Below, one piece after another: positions 53,979-62,087 of a DNA stretch of 64,000 nucleotides (position 1 is its first letter; every line of letters starts with the position of its first letter). The position numbers and the translations under genes are program-made. The notes beneath the pieces are model-generated. The model ran no database searches. It saw only the letters and a program-made list of their open reading frames with translations, and was not told the origin of the DNA. Source of the DNA: Rouxiella sp. WC2420. Lineage in GTDB: Bacteria; Pseudomonadota; Gammaproteobacteria; Enterobacterales; Enterobacteriaceae. The DNA lies in contig NZ_CP165628.1 of NCBI RefSeq assembly GCF_041200025.1, positions 2,356,001 to 2,420,000 on the forward strand, given 5' to 3'.

Positions 53979-54821
53979 ATGGCATCTATATCAGCAGAAA
54001 AAACCAGTGCGATACAAGAGATATTTTCAAGGAAAAAGGCAATAATCGGCGTAGTTCACTGCGAACCTTTTCCAGGCTCGCCTAATTACCGTGGAAAATC
54101 AATTAATCAAATTATGGATATCGCTTTGAGTGATGCCAGAGCTTATTTGTCTGGTGGCGTTCACGGGCTGATAATTGAAAATCACGGTGATATTCCTTTT
54201 TCAAAACCCGAAGATATTGGTTATGAAACGGCTGCTTTTATGTCCGTAATTACCGACCGTATTAAAAAAGAGTTTGGCTGTCCGCTGGGCATCAATGTGC
54301 TGGCCAACGCGGCTATCCCGGCACTTGCCACTGCGTTGGCCGGGGGGGCAGATTTCGTGCGAGTTAATCAATGGGCCAATGCCTATATTGCCAACGAAGG
54401 TTTTATCGAGGGGGCTGCGGCCAAGGCATTGCGCTATCGTTCACAGCTGCGGGCCGAGCATATCAAGGTGTTTGCCGACAGCCACGTCAAGCACGGCAGC
54501 CACGCGATCGTGGCAGACAGAACGATAACCGAGCTAACTCGCGATGTGGATTTCTTCCAGGCCGATGCGGTTATTGCTACCGGTCAACGGACCGGCGACA
54601 GCGCCACGATGGACGAGATCGACGAAATTAGCGCGGCTACCGAACTTCCGCTGCTTGTGGGATCTGGCGTAACGCCGGACAACATCTGTCAGATTTTACA
54701 GCGAACTCAGGGAGTGATTATCGCCAGCACGTTGAAGTTCGGCGGTGTGTGGTGGAATCAGGTTGACCCTGCACGGGTCAAACACTTTATGTCTGTGGCG
54801 CAGGCAGAGCTGGGGGAATGA
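53979..54821 (+). CDS. BtpA/SgcQ-family protein
   Basis: 280 residues, a predicted TIM-barrel of the BtpA family. It opens with AIIGVVHCEPFPGSPNYRG and has PLGINVLANAAIPALATALAGGADFVRVNQWANA and ADAVIATGQRTGD...LPLLVGSGVTPDN, phosphate-binding-like segments of this fold. E. coli SgcQ belongs to an orphan sugar PTS operon, and the name BtpA comes from photosystem I studies; the reaction is unknown. AGGAG precedes the ATG. Its stop overlaps the TenA-like start by 4 bases, so they probably work in the same pathway. Confidence 0.75.
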   Translation: MASISAEKTSAIQEIFSRKKAIIGVVHCEPFPGSPNYRGKSINQIMDIALSDARAYLSGGVHGLIIENHGDIPFSKPEDIGYETAAFMSVITDRIKKEFGCPLGINVLANAAIPALATALAGGADFVRVNQWANAYIANEGFIEGAAAKALRYRSQLRAEHIKVFADSHVKHGSHAIVADRTITELTRDVDFFQADAVIATGQRTGDSATMDEIDEISAATELPLLVGSGVTPDNICQILQRTQGVIIASTLKFGGVWWNQVDPARVKHFMSVAQAELGE

Positions 54822-55477
54822 GCATGGCACAGCAGAGTTTCACCGATCGCTTGCTGGCGGAAAATCAGGTTGTATGGGAGGCGATGCAGCAGCATCGTTT
54901 TGTCACCGATATTGAGCAGGGTAAGCTGCCCGAAAAGGTGTTCAATCAATACTTGGTATTCGAAGGCGATTTTGTTGCCACGGCAATCGGCATTTTTTCT
55001 TACGCAGTCATCAAGGCACCGGATATTCGCCAGCAGCGCTGGTTAATTGGCGTTTTGGATGCCTTGGCCAATGAGCAAATCGCCTATTTCGAAAGAGTGA
55101 TGGTAAAAAGAAACGTCACGCCGGAAAATTACTTACGGGGTGCGCCGGGGGTCTATCGTTTTAGTCAAGGCATGTTACGCGTCGCGGAATCAGGATCTTA
55201 TACAGAAATTCTGATCCTGATGTTTGGTGCCGAGTGGATGTATTACCACTGGTGCAGCCGTGTTATCCGCGCTGACATTATTGACTCGGATATTAAAGAT
55301 TGGGTTTTAATGCATGCGGAGAAAACCTTTATCGATCAGGCGAGCTGGCTGAAAGACGAATTAGACCAATCAGCCGAACAGTTTAGTGAATTGGAGCAGG
55401 TGCAGCTATCAGGTTTATATGCGCAGGTTCTACAATGGGAAATCGATTTCCATAGTGCGGCATATATAGGCTTATAG
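54818..55477 (+). CDS. TenA/THI-4-fold protein
   Basis: 219 residues, all-helical. The FTDRLLAENQVVWEAMQQHRFVTDIEQGKLPEKVFNQYL opening and the FGAEWMYYHWC segment fit the TenA family (aminopyrimidine aminohydrolase/thiaminase II). The QD pair after YL, which holds the catalytic Asp, is replaced by VFEGD. The PC motif supplying the nucleophilic Cys is not evident; C257-type placement is shifted into HWCSRV. Activity may therefore differ, as in the TenA_E branch. It is translationally coupled to the BtpA-like gene and followed by a 9-bp hairpin. Confidence 0.7.
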   Translation: MSMAQQSFTDRLLAENQVVWEAMQQHRFVTDIEQGKLPEKVFNQYLVFEGDFVATAIGIFSYAVIKAPDIRQQRWLIGVLDALANEQIAYFERVMVKRNVTPENYLRGAPGVYRFSQGMLRVAESGSYTEILILMFGAEWMYYHWCSRVIRADIIDSDIKDWVLMHAEKTFIDQASWLKDELDQSAEQFSELEQVQLSGLYAQVLQWEIDFHSAAYIGL

Positions 55478-55503
55478 AGTAAACTATTAGCCCTGATGTG
55501 AAG

Positions 55504-55530
55504 GTCTACCATGCATAGTCAATGGTAGAC
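55504..55530. repeat. Perfect hairpin after the tenA-like gene
   Basis: GTCTACCAT (55504-55512) and ATGGTAGAC (55522-55530) form a 9-bp stem around a 9-base loop, 26 bases after the stop. There is no strong T-run, so terminator function is uncertain. Confidence 0.45.
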
Positions 55531-55582
55531 GTCTATTTGATTGACAAAATATTTGATAACTAAATGATTTAATGAAATTAAG

Positions 55583-55682
55583 TACAAAAAACGCCTCTGC
55601 CTATTTTCATAGACTAAGGCGATTTTTTGCGTCGTTAGGCCGTTGGCTCCCAGCTTATCCGGCATTCGTCGCGACGGAAAAT
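55583..55682. repeat. 100-bp direct repeat, left copy flanking the effector candidate
   Basis: It matches 56840-56939 at 98 of 100 positions. It contains a bidirectional terminator plus the last 15 codons and stop of the neighbouring D-aminopeptidase-like gene, here detached from any gene. The right copy is the original. This left copy must have arisen by duplication, probably when the effector gene arrived. Confidence 0.95.
55586..55628. terminator. Terminator in the left direct repeat
   Basis: A-run (55586-55591), CGCCT (55592-55596), long loop, AGGCG (55617-55621) and T-run (55623-55628): symmetric, so it ends minus-strand transcription of the effector candidate. Confidence 0.65.
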
Positions 55683-55702
55683 CAAGTCTGCTGAACATTA
55701 GC

Positions 55703-56743
55703 TTAAACATAAAAATGCTGCACAGCTGGAACGGTTTTTCTTTCAAGCGGCGCGGCTTTAGAGGCCGAGGATTTATTAGAAGCTGCATTATATTTAAACT
55801 GCTTGGGATCAAGAATAAGCGAGTGTGGGAATAACACTTGAGGACGGTATAGTGAGTTCATTAAACCATTGACCTCCTTGCTGTCTTTCATTTTTAATGC
55901 TTTGTCCCGTGTAGCAGATGAAAACTCCCTAAGATCCTGCACAATTCGGTAGGCCAGTCCCTCGATCATATCTTTGCCGTAAAATACCAAATCTATAATC
56001 TCATGATCTATAACATCGCCTTGGAAAAACTTATCTTTATCATCATAACTTACCCAGTCGGGTACTTTGGTGCCAGGACGTTGATCATTCTGTGCCAAGT
56101 CGGCAGCCTCAAGATGCCCGTATTGTTTAATATCATCTTTAACCGCATCCAGGGGAATACGATAATTGATATCACCAAATCTGCTTGAGGTTTTTTGATT
56201 GTTATCTCCGACTTCCAGAGCAAAAAACACAAAGTCATCGGTCGCAAAACTATCGAGATCTAGCTGTGCCGTGTTCTTGGTATTGAAACTTACCTTTTTC
56301 TTTTGCAGCTGTTTACGAGATAAGAATTCTGCCGAGCCCTGTTTATTGCGCACGTCTTTCGAAGAGAAGTGTGAAAGATAAAAAGGTTGCTGCTTAAAAT
56401 TAGCAATGAACTCTCTTTCCAGAGGGTTTGGTATACTACTTTGTAATTTATTAATATTACTCTTAGAGAGTAAAGATATTGCCTCTTTTCCACGACCATT
56501 CAACTCTTTCCATGCATCTCCGTTACTGACCATGTGATCATAAGCCGAGTTAGCGTTTTGCGAGCCACCTGAGGAGTGACCATTTGCACCTAGAGCCATT
56601 TTTTGCAACGCAGCTTGCACACTGCCTACAGCGGACAACGCTGAATTATCCTTGCTGGACGTTGAGTTAGTAGAGGAAGTCGGCAGATTTTTGATGGCGG
56701 GCGATTTATTAATTACAGGTTTTAATACAGTCGATTTATACAT
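55703..56743 (-). CDS. Putative secreted effector, ADP-ribosyltransferase-like in appearance
   Basis: 346 residues from ATG 56743; GAGG 9 bases upstream decides against an earlier TTG. Residues 1-70 are Ser/Asn/Lys-rich and unstructured, typical of type III secretion signals. Residues 115-200 have FYLSHFSS (121-128), G-x-x-x-FLSRKQL (136-146), DDFVFFALEVGD (169-180) and SRFGDINYR. This order of His-strand, G..L-R/S..L helix and D-F-V-F-F strand resembles small ADP-ribosyltransferase folds of host-targeting effectors, but I cannot name a family and no certain catalytic Glu is identified. The gene is AT-richer than its surroundings and bracketed by 100-bp direct repeats, both signs of recent acquisition. 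A host-directed toxin is inference. Confidence 0.5.
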   Translation of the reverse strand: MYKSTVLKPVINKSPAIKNLPTSSTNSTSSKDNSALSAVGSVQAALQKMALGANGHSSGGSQNANSAYDHMVSNGDAWKELNGRGKEAISLLSKSNINKLQSSIPNPLEREFIANFKQQPFYLSHFSSKDVRNKQGSAEFLSRKQLQKKKVSFNTKNTAQLDLDSFATDDFVFFALEVGDNNQKTSSRFGDINYRIPLDAVKDDIKQYGHLEAADLAQNDQRPGTKVPDWVSYDDKDKFFQGDVIDHEIIDLVFYGKDMIEGLAYRIVQDLREFSSATRDKALKMKDSKEVNGLMNSLYRPQVLFPHSLILDPKQFKYNAASNKSSASKAAPLERKTVPAVQHFYV

Positions 56744-56839
56744 TATCAATAGCCTCAATGGACTGGCAATTTTGATACTGTAATTTATTAAACCAAGGCA
56801 CGTAAGGCGGAAGGCTTCCAGTCAATGGATTGTCTGATT

Positions 56840-56939
56840 TACAAAAAACGCCTCTGCCTATTTTCATAGACAAAGGCGATTTTTTGCATCGTTAGGCCGT
56901 TGGCTCCCAGCTTATCCGGCATTCGTCGCGACGGAAAAT
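56840..56939. repeat. 100-bp direct repeat, right copy (native 3' end of D-aminopeptidase-like gene)
   Basis: This is the partner of 55583-55682, differing only at two positions (T/A in the terminator loop, G/A after the T-run). The repeat-to-repeat offset is 1,257 bp, containing exactly one gene. Confidence 0.95.
56843..56885. terminator. Terminator of the D-aminopeptidase-like gene
   Basis: A-run, CGCCT (56849-56853), loop, AGGCG (56874-56878) and T-run (56880-56885), immediately after the stop codon on the minus strand. Confidence 0.7.
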
Positions 56940-58448
56940 TAATACGCGACTGCGGTTGGAGATCACATGTACGTCATAGCCCTGGAAATAGAGGCAGAAT
57001 GATTTTTGCCACGGGCCATCCGGCATGTTAACCAGCAGGCGACCTTGACCAATCGATACCATCTTACCGCTGGCGCGCAATGGACCAATGCCCATTTTCA
57101 GTTCGTCGCCTTCAATATCAAAGGCCGCTTTCGATTCAGGATGAAACCAACGCCCCTGGATCATCGGCAGACAATCGTTGGGTTCTGCAGGAATAAAATA
57201 GCGCCTGGCCAACCCAATTTCGCCCTCAATCGCCGTGCCGTTCATTTTCAAACGCATTGGCAAATGAGCTGATAGTGATACCGAACTGCCATCCTCGCCC
57301 TGATACAAATTTTCACTTGCGCCAAGATAACTGGCCACGCCGTTATCGACCGATAACCAATACGGTTCAGCCAGACTGGTGTAAAGCCCATCGACCAGCG
57401 CCGTGCTTCGCGCCGGTAATGGGGTTTCCAGCAGGGCAGACATCACATCCAGCAGGGCGGAATAAGATGCGGTATCTTCGCGATTCGAGACCAGCGCGAC
57501 GCCAACTTTACGTTGAGGATCAAGCAGGAAATAGGTTTTGTAACCGGCATGTGAGCCGCCGTGACCCAACAATTGATTTTCGCCGATTTTCGAATGGGTA
57601 ATGCCCAGCCCGTAAGCTGTCGGCGTACCATTGGTTAGAAAACGCAGTTGGGATAGGTGTTTCAATACGCCTTCGCCCGGCCCGACGTCAGCCAACAGGC
57701 TTTGTAACCAGCCAGAGAGCGACCGCAGACTTCCTGTCAGGCTACCCGAGGCAGAAAGATGCAAACCCGCAGCAGATGTCTGCCACCCGGTCTGCGATTT
57801 CCAATAACCAGGCACCAGATTTGGCACAATATCGAACCAGGTTTCTGGCGCGTGGAAAGCAATATCCAGCGGTTTGGCGATGTGCTGTTGCAGTAGGTCT
57901 TCGAACAAAATGCCTTTCTGTTTCAGAATGGTTTCTACCAAACGGTAGCCGGTGTTCGAATAGGAAATTTCGCTTCCTGCCGCAAAGTTAAGGCTACCGT
58001 CGCTGGCCAGAAAATCGATCAGCGCATCCGCGTCGGTGGCGTTATAAACCGAGATCCCCAGCAGGGAAAGGGTCTCGCGCACGTCAGGCAGGCCGGCGGT
58101 CATATCCAGCGCCTGTCCGATAGTGACTTTCGCCATCGGACCTTTCAGCTGTGGTAGATGTTGACCCAGTGTGTCATCGGTTGATAGACCGGCATCACTG
58201 CGAAGCAGGGCCAGTGTGGCGAAAATATGCTTGGTTACCGAAGCGTAACGCACTACGCTTTCGATGCTGAATGGCTCGTTGGTGGTCAGATTTGCCAGAC
58301 CACCACAGGCCTCTCCCTTTAACGACGTGCTATCAAACAAGGTGATGGCACCCCCCGGTTCCCCCGGTTGATTCCAGCGATCGGTTACTTTTTTTGCAGC
58401 GGAAATTCCCGCTTGCCAGTTAATAGAAGTCACGATGGAAGTCCTCAT
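56892..58448 (-). CDS. Serine D-aminopeptidase-like hydrolase (DAP/beta-lactamase class C fold)
   Basis: 518 residues, close to the 520 of Ochrobactrum D-aminopeptidase. The penicillin-recognising active site is intact: SVTK (S70, K73), YSN (Y163, N165) and HGG (H296-G298), followed by two antiparallel beta-barrel domains as in DAP. There is no signal peptide, so it is predicted cytosolic, as for DAP. DAP removes N-terminal D-residues from peptides and amides. Its place downstream of a Dpp-type importer and near an M19 dipeptidase supports a role on imported D-residue peptides. An esterase or D-esterase role is the main alternative. Confidence 0.7.
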   Translation of the reverse strand: MRTSIVTSINWQAGISAAKKVTDRWNQPGEPGGAITLFDSTSLKGEACGGLANLTTNEPFSIESVVRYASVTKHIFATLALLRSDAGLSTDDTLGQHLPQLKGPMAKVTIGQALDMTAGLPDVRETLSLLGISVYNATDADALIDFLASDGSLNFAAGSEISYSNTGYRLVETILKQKGILFEDLLQQHIAKPLDIAFHAPETWFDIVPNLVPGYWKSQTGWQTSAAGLHLSASGSLTGSLRSLSGWLQSLLADVGPGEGVLKHLSQLRFLTNGTPTAYGLGITHSKIGENQLLGHGGSHAGYKTYFLLDPQRKVGVALVSNREDTASYSALLDVMSALLETPLPARSTALVDGLYTSLAEPYWLSVDNGVASYLGASENLYQGEDGSSVSLSAHLPMRLKMNGTAIEGEIGLARRYFIPAEPNDCLPMIQGRWFHPESKAAFDIEGDELKMGIGPLRASGKMVSIGQGRLLVNMPDGPWQKSFCLYFQGYDVHVISNRSRVLIFRRDECRISWEPTA

Positions 58449-58498
58449 TATCCTTCATCTTTGGCGTTATCACGGCGTTGGCTGCTTACAACCCCCCG

Positions 58499-58558
58499 AC
58501 TCACTGATTAATTTCAGCTCATCGGGGCTTGCTCAGTTACCGCCTGGCGACAACGCCA
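58499..58558. repeat. Enterobacterial-type intergenic repeat, copy B
   Basis: 60 bases alignable with 52957-53016 (shared CTCACT/GTCACT start, CAGCTC/AAGCTC, GGGGCT, GCTCA and CAACGCCA end). It lies in the 132-base gap between ABC importer 3 and the D-aminopeptidase-like gene, which may therefore be a separate transcript. Confidence 0.45.
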
Positions 58559-58580
58559 ATGACATTGGCTAATTTGAAAT

Positions 58581-59336
58581 TTAAATGTCCTGGTCGATAT
58601 CCGGTTCTTCGAGGTCCAGACTTAATTTTCTGAGCTCGGCAGTATGCGGATGTGACACGTTACCCGCCCGTAGATCGTTCGCACTCACAAGCTCCACCAT
58701 TTGACCACCGATCATGACTCCGATTCTGGTGCAAAGATGCGTTACGACGGCTAAATTATGAGTCACCATGACGTAGGTTAATTTCTTTTGCTGGCGAATA
58801 TCGGTTAGCAGGTTGAGGATTTCCGCCTGTACCGAAACGTCGAGCGCGGAAGTCGGTTCATCTAGCAGCAAAACCTCTGGTTCGGAAATCAGCGCGCGGG
58901 CAATCGCCACACGCTGCCGCTGGCCGCCAGAAAGCTGATGTGGGAAACGAAAACGCACGCTTTGCGGAAGGGCAACCTCATTCAGCGCGTCGGCAATACG
59001 TTTTTCGACATTCAGAAAGCCGTGTACGGTAAGAGGTTCAGCCAAAATCCGGTCGATGGTTTGACGGGGATGCAACGAGCCGTACGGGTCCTGAAACACC
59101 ATTTGCACCCGGCGATAGAAACGCTTGGGGCGTTTGGGTAACTGGGGTTCGCCGCCAATGTCCATGCCGCCGGACCAGTGCTGATTTAGCCCCGCGAGCG
59201 CGCGTAAAATAGTGGATTTCCCCGAGCCGCTTTCGCCGACGATGCCAAAGCTTTCGCCATTGGCAACGTTAAAGCTGACTCCTTTGACGACTTCGGTTTC
59301 GCCAAATGAAATGCGCAGTTGGTCTAAAGTAATCAT
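58581..59336 (-). CDS. ABC importer 3, ATPase (DppF-like)
   Basis: 251 residues. Walker A is GESGSGKST, the signature is SGGQRQRV, Walker B is LLLDEPTSALD, and the H-loop is VTHN. It is a short form with only the beginning of the oligopeptide tail (SHPHTAELRKL). Its start overlaps the DppD-like gene by 4 bases. It is the last gene of the five-gene importer operon. Confidence 0.85.
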   Translation of the reverse strand: MITLDQLRISFGETEVVKGVSFNVANGESFGIVGESGSGKSTILRALAGLNQHWSGGMDIGGEPQLPKRPKRFYRRVQMVFQDPYGSLHPRQTIDRILAEPLTVHGFLNVEKRIADALNEVALPQSVRFRFPHQLSGGQRQRVAIARALISEPEVLLLDEPTSALDVSVQAEILNLLTDIRQQKKLTYVMVTHNLAVVTHLCTRIGVMIGGQMVELVSANDLRAGNVSHPHTAELRKLSLDLEEPDIDQDI

Positions 59337-60163
59337 GCTGTTTTCCAGGCCTCGTCACGAACCAGTATCGGCAGCCGGTCTCTAGGGTGAGTCAACGACG
59401 GCAGACACTCCAGTAATCCACGCGTATAAGGATGCTGCGCGTTTCGCAGATCGCCGGCCTGCAAGGTCTCGACGATACGTCCGGAGTACATTACCGCCAC
59501 GCGGTCGCAGAATCTCGACACCAGCGGCAAGTCATGGCTTATAAGAATCAACCCCATGCCGCGGCTGGAAACCAGGTCATCGAGCAGACGCAGAATTTCG
59601 GCCTGCACTGTGGCATCCAGCGCGCTGGTGGGTTCGTCGGCAATCATCAGTTCCGGGTCGGGAGCCAGCATCATGGCAATCATCACGCGTTGACCCATAC
59701 CACCGGAAACCTCGTGGGCATAGCGTTCGGCGACTTTATGCGGGTCGCGGATCTTGACTTGATCCAGCAGGTCAATGGCGGCTTCCATGGCCTGACGTTT
59801 GCTGCCACCCTTATGAGTTCGCCAGGCTTCGGCGACCTGATTGCCGATGGTCATCACCGGGTTCAGTGAGTATTTCGGATCCTGCAGGATAAAACCGACG
59901 CGCTTACCGCGGATTTGGCGCATCTGTTTTTCGCTTGCGTTGCGCAAATCAATACCATCGAACGAAAGGGTATCGGCACGACATTTAGCGCTGGACGGCA
60001 ACAGGTTCATCAGGCATCGGGCAGTGAGTGATTTACCCGAACCGCTTTCGCCAACGATACCGAGTTTTTCTTTTCCCAACTGTAAAGATACCCCGCGCAC
60101 GGCATCAAAACTGCCGCTGCGGGTTTCAAACGTAATATGCAAATTCTTGATATCGACCAGCAT
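59333..60163 (-). CDS. ABC importer 3, ATPase (DppD-like)
   Basis: 276 residues. Walker A is GESGSGKSL, the signature is SGGMGQRV (same GMGQ variant as importer 2), Walker B is LMIADEPTSALD, and the H-loop is ISHD; the C-terminus has HPYTRGLLECLPSL. It overlaps the preceding permease by one base. Shared motifs suggest importers 2 and 3 descend from one another or a common ancestor, unlike importer 1. Confidence 0.85.
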   Translation of the reverse strand: MLVDIKNLHITFETRSGSFDAVRGVSLQLGKEKLGIVGESGSGKSLTARCLMNLLPSSAKCRADTLSFDGIDLRNASEKQMRQIRGKRVGFILQDPKYSLNPVMTIGNQVAEAWRTHKGGSKRQAMEAAIDLLDQVKIRDPHKVAERYAHEVSGGMGQRVMIAMMLAPDPELMIADEPTSALDATVQAEILRLLDDLVSSRGMGLILISHDLPLVSRFCDRVAVMYSGRIVETLQAGDLRNAQHPYTRGLLECLPSLTHPRDRLPILVRDEAWKTA

Positions 60164-61077
60164 TAGCGTTCCTTGGGATCGAGGACGTCACGTAAACCAT
60201 CGCCGAGAAAGTTAAAGGCCAATGAGGTGACAAAAATAGCGATAGCCGGGATGAGCGGCACCCACCATTCGCTGAACAGGAAACGGCGAGCCGTTGCGAT
60301 CATCGCCCCCCATTCTGGTGACGGCGGCTGCGCGCCCATGCCCAAAAATCCGAGGCTGGCAGCGGTAATGATGATTGAACTCATGTCCAGCGTGACGCGC
60401 ACCACCAGGCTTGGCACGCACAGCGGCATGATATGGCGCAATACGATACGTGCCGGCGTAGCGCCCGTCAGGCGACAGGCGGCGATATAATCTGTGCCGC
60501 GAACCTGCATGGTTTCCGCTCGCGCCAGTCGCGCATACGGCGGCCAGGCAGTGAGGGCGATAGCCAGAATGGCGCTCTCGACGCCGGGCTTGAGAGCAGC
60601 GACGAAAGCCAATGCCAGAATAAGACGTGGAAAAGCCAGAAACACGTCAGTAATGCGCATCAGAATACGGTCAACCAGTCCGCCCGCGTAGCCTGCCACG
60701 CAGCCTATCAGCAGGCCAAGAGGGGCAACGATCGCCACCACCACGATCACCATGCCGAGGGTAATACGCCCGCCATAAAGAATGCGGCTGTAGGTATCGC
60801 GACCCAGCTCGTCAGTGCCTAACAAATGCAGGGCAGAAGGCTTGGCAAGACGGTTGGCTAAATCCTGATCGCCGGGCTGATAATGGGTCAGCAGCGGGGC
60901 GCAAATCGAAATGGCCAACACCACCAACACGGTGATCAGGCCAATCAGCGCGAGTGGATTGGAACGCAGGCCAAGCCAGATGCGATAGCGTCGACCCCAA
61001 ACCGCCTGGGTACGTGTTTTAGGAGTTTCATCGAGCAACCATGCCCGAGACCCCGGTCGTGAAGATAAGCTGGTCAT
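60163..61077 (-). CDS. ABC importer 3, permease (DppC-like)
   Basis: 304 residues with a charged cytoplasmic N-terminus, LGTDELGRDTYSRILYGGRITL, and the family ending LGFLGMGAQPPSPEWG and FNFLGDGLRDVLDP. It overlaps the first permease by 4 bases. Six membrane segments are expected. Confidence 0.85.
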   Translation of the reverse strand: MTSLSSRPGSRAWLLDETPKTRTQAVWGRRYRIWLGLRSNPLALIGLITVLVVLAISICAPLLTHYQPGDQDLANRLAKPSALHLLGTDELGRDTYSRILYGGRITLGMVIVVVAIVAPLGLLIGCVAGYAGGLVDRILMRITDVFLAFPRLILALAFVAALKPGVESAILAIALTAWPPYARLARAETMQVRGTDYIAACRLTGATPARIVLRHIMPLCVPSLVVRVTLDMSSIIITAASLGFLGMGAQPPSPEWGAMIATARRFLFSEWWVPLIPAIAIFVTSLAFNFLGDGLRDVLDPKER

Positions 61078-62087
61078 TTTACGCGTGGGTCCAGAAGTCG
61101 GTAGAGAAGGTCGGCAAGCAGATTAAGCAGCACGTAGATTGCGCCAATCAGCAGGGTGGAACCGATAACCGGGTTCATGTCGGCATTCATCAGCGAGACG
61201 GTCAGATACTGTCCCAGGCCCGGCCACGAGAAGACGTTTTCGGTTACTACCGCGCCCTCAAGCAAACCAGCATAAGTCAGTGCCAGAACGGTAATCAGCT
61301 GAACGCCCACAGTTGGAAAAGCGTGTTTCCAGATAACCCGGCTGGCAGAAAGCCCTTTTGCCCGAGCAGTGATAACGTATTCGCCACCCAACGCATTGAG
61401 CATAAAGGTGCGGGTCATACGGGTGATATAGGCCATGCTGAAATAGGCCAGAATCAGCACCGGCTGCACCATGTGCGCCAGCGCATCCCAAAACGCACCC
61501 ATATCACCGGCCAGTAAGGAATCGACGGTGAGCAGTCCGGTAACCTGCGGGATCATATCCTGATAGATAATGTCCTGACGGCCAGGCCCTGGCGCAATCC
61601 CCAGCACTGAATAAAAAATCAACAGTGAAAGCAGTGCCAGAACAAACACCGGCAGCGAGTGACCGGCCAGACAGACCACGCGAATAGTCTGGTCAATCCA
61701 ACTACCTTGACGCGTTGCTGCCCAGACGCCGAGCGGTATGCCGATAAGCGCGGCGATAATAATTGCCGCCGTGGCAAGTTCCAGCGTCGCCGGGAAGTAG
61801 CGCGCAATATCGTGAGTCACCAGATTTGAGGTTAACGCAGAGCGACCGAGGTCGCCGTGCGCCAATTGGCTGAGATAATGTAAAAACTGCATCCAAAGGG
61901 GCTGATCCAGCCCCATTTCATGACGTACACGTTCGACAACTGACTCCGGGGCATTATCGCCAACCGCAGCCAGTACCGGGTCGGTCGGCATGACTCTTCC
62001 GATAAAGAAAGTAATCACCGACAGACCAAACAAAGTAAGACAAACGCTGATGCAGGTACTCAGTAAACTTTTGAGTCTCTTGCTCAC
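61074..62087 (-). CDS. ABC importer 3, permease (DppB-like)
   Basis: 337 residues: first membrane segment with CISVCLTLFGLSVITFFIG, periplasmic loop GLDQPLWMQFLHYLSQLAHGDLG, coupling loop around HAFPTVGVQLITVLALTYAGLLEGAV. It overlaps the binding-protein gene by 4 bases. The loop sequences are close to those of importer 2. Confidence 0.85.
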   Translation of the reverse strand: MSKRLKSLLSTCISVCLTLFGLSVITFFIGRVMPTDPVLAAVGDNAPESVVERVRHEMGLDQPLWMQFLHYLSQLAHGDLGRSALTSNLVTHDIARYFPATLELATAAIIIAALIGIPLGVWAATRQGSWIDQTIRVVCLAGHSLPVFVLALLSLLIFYSVLGIAPGPGRQDIIYQDMIPQVTGLLTVDSLLAGDMGAFWDALAHMVQPVLILAYFSMAYITRMTRTFMLNALGGEYVITARAKGLSASRVIWKHAFPTVGVQLITVLALTYAGLLEGAVVTENVFSWPGLGQYLTVSLMNADMNPVIGSTLLIGAIYVLLNLLADLLYRLLDPRVK

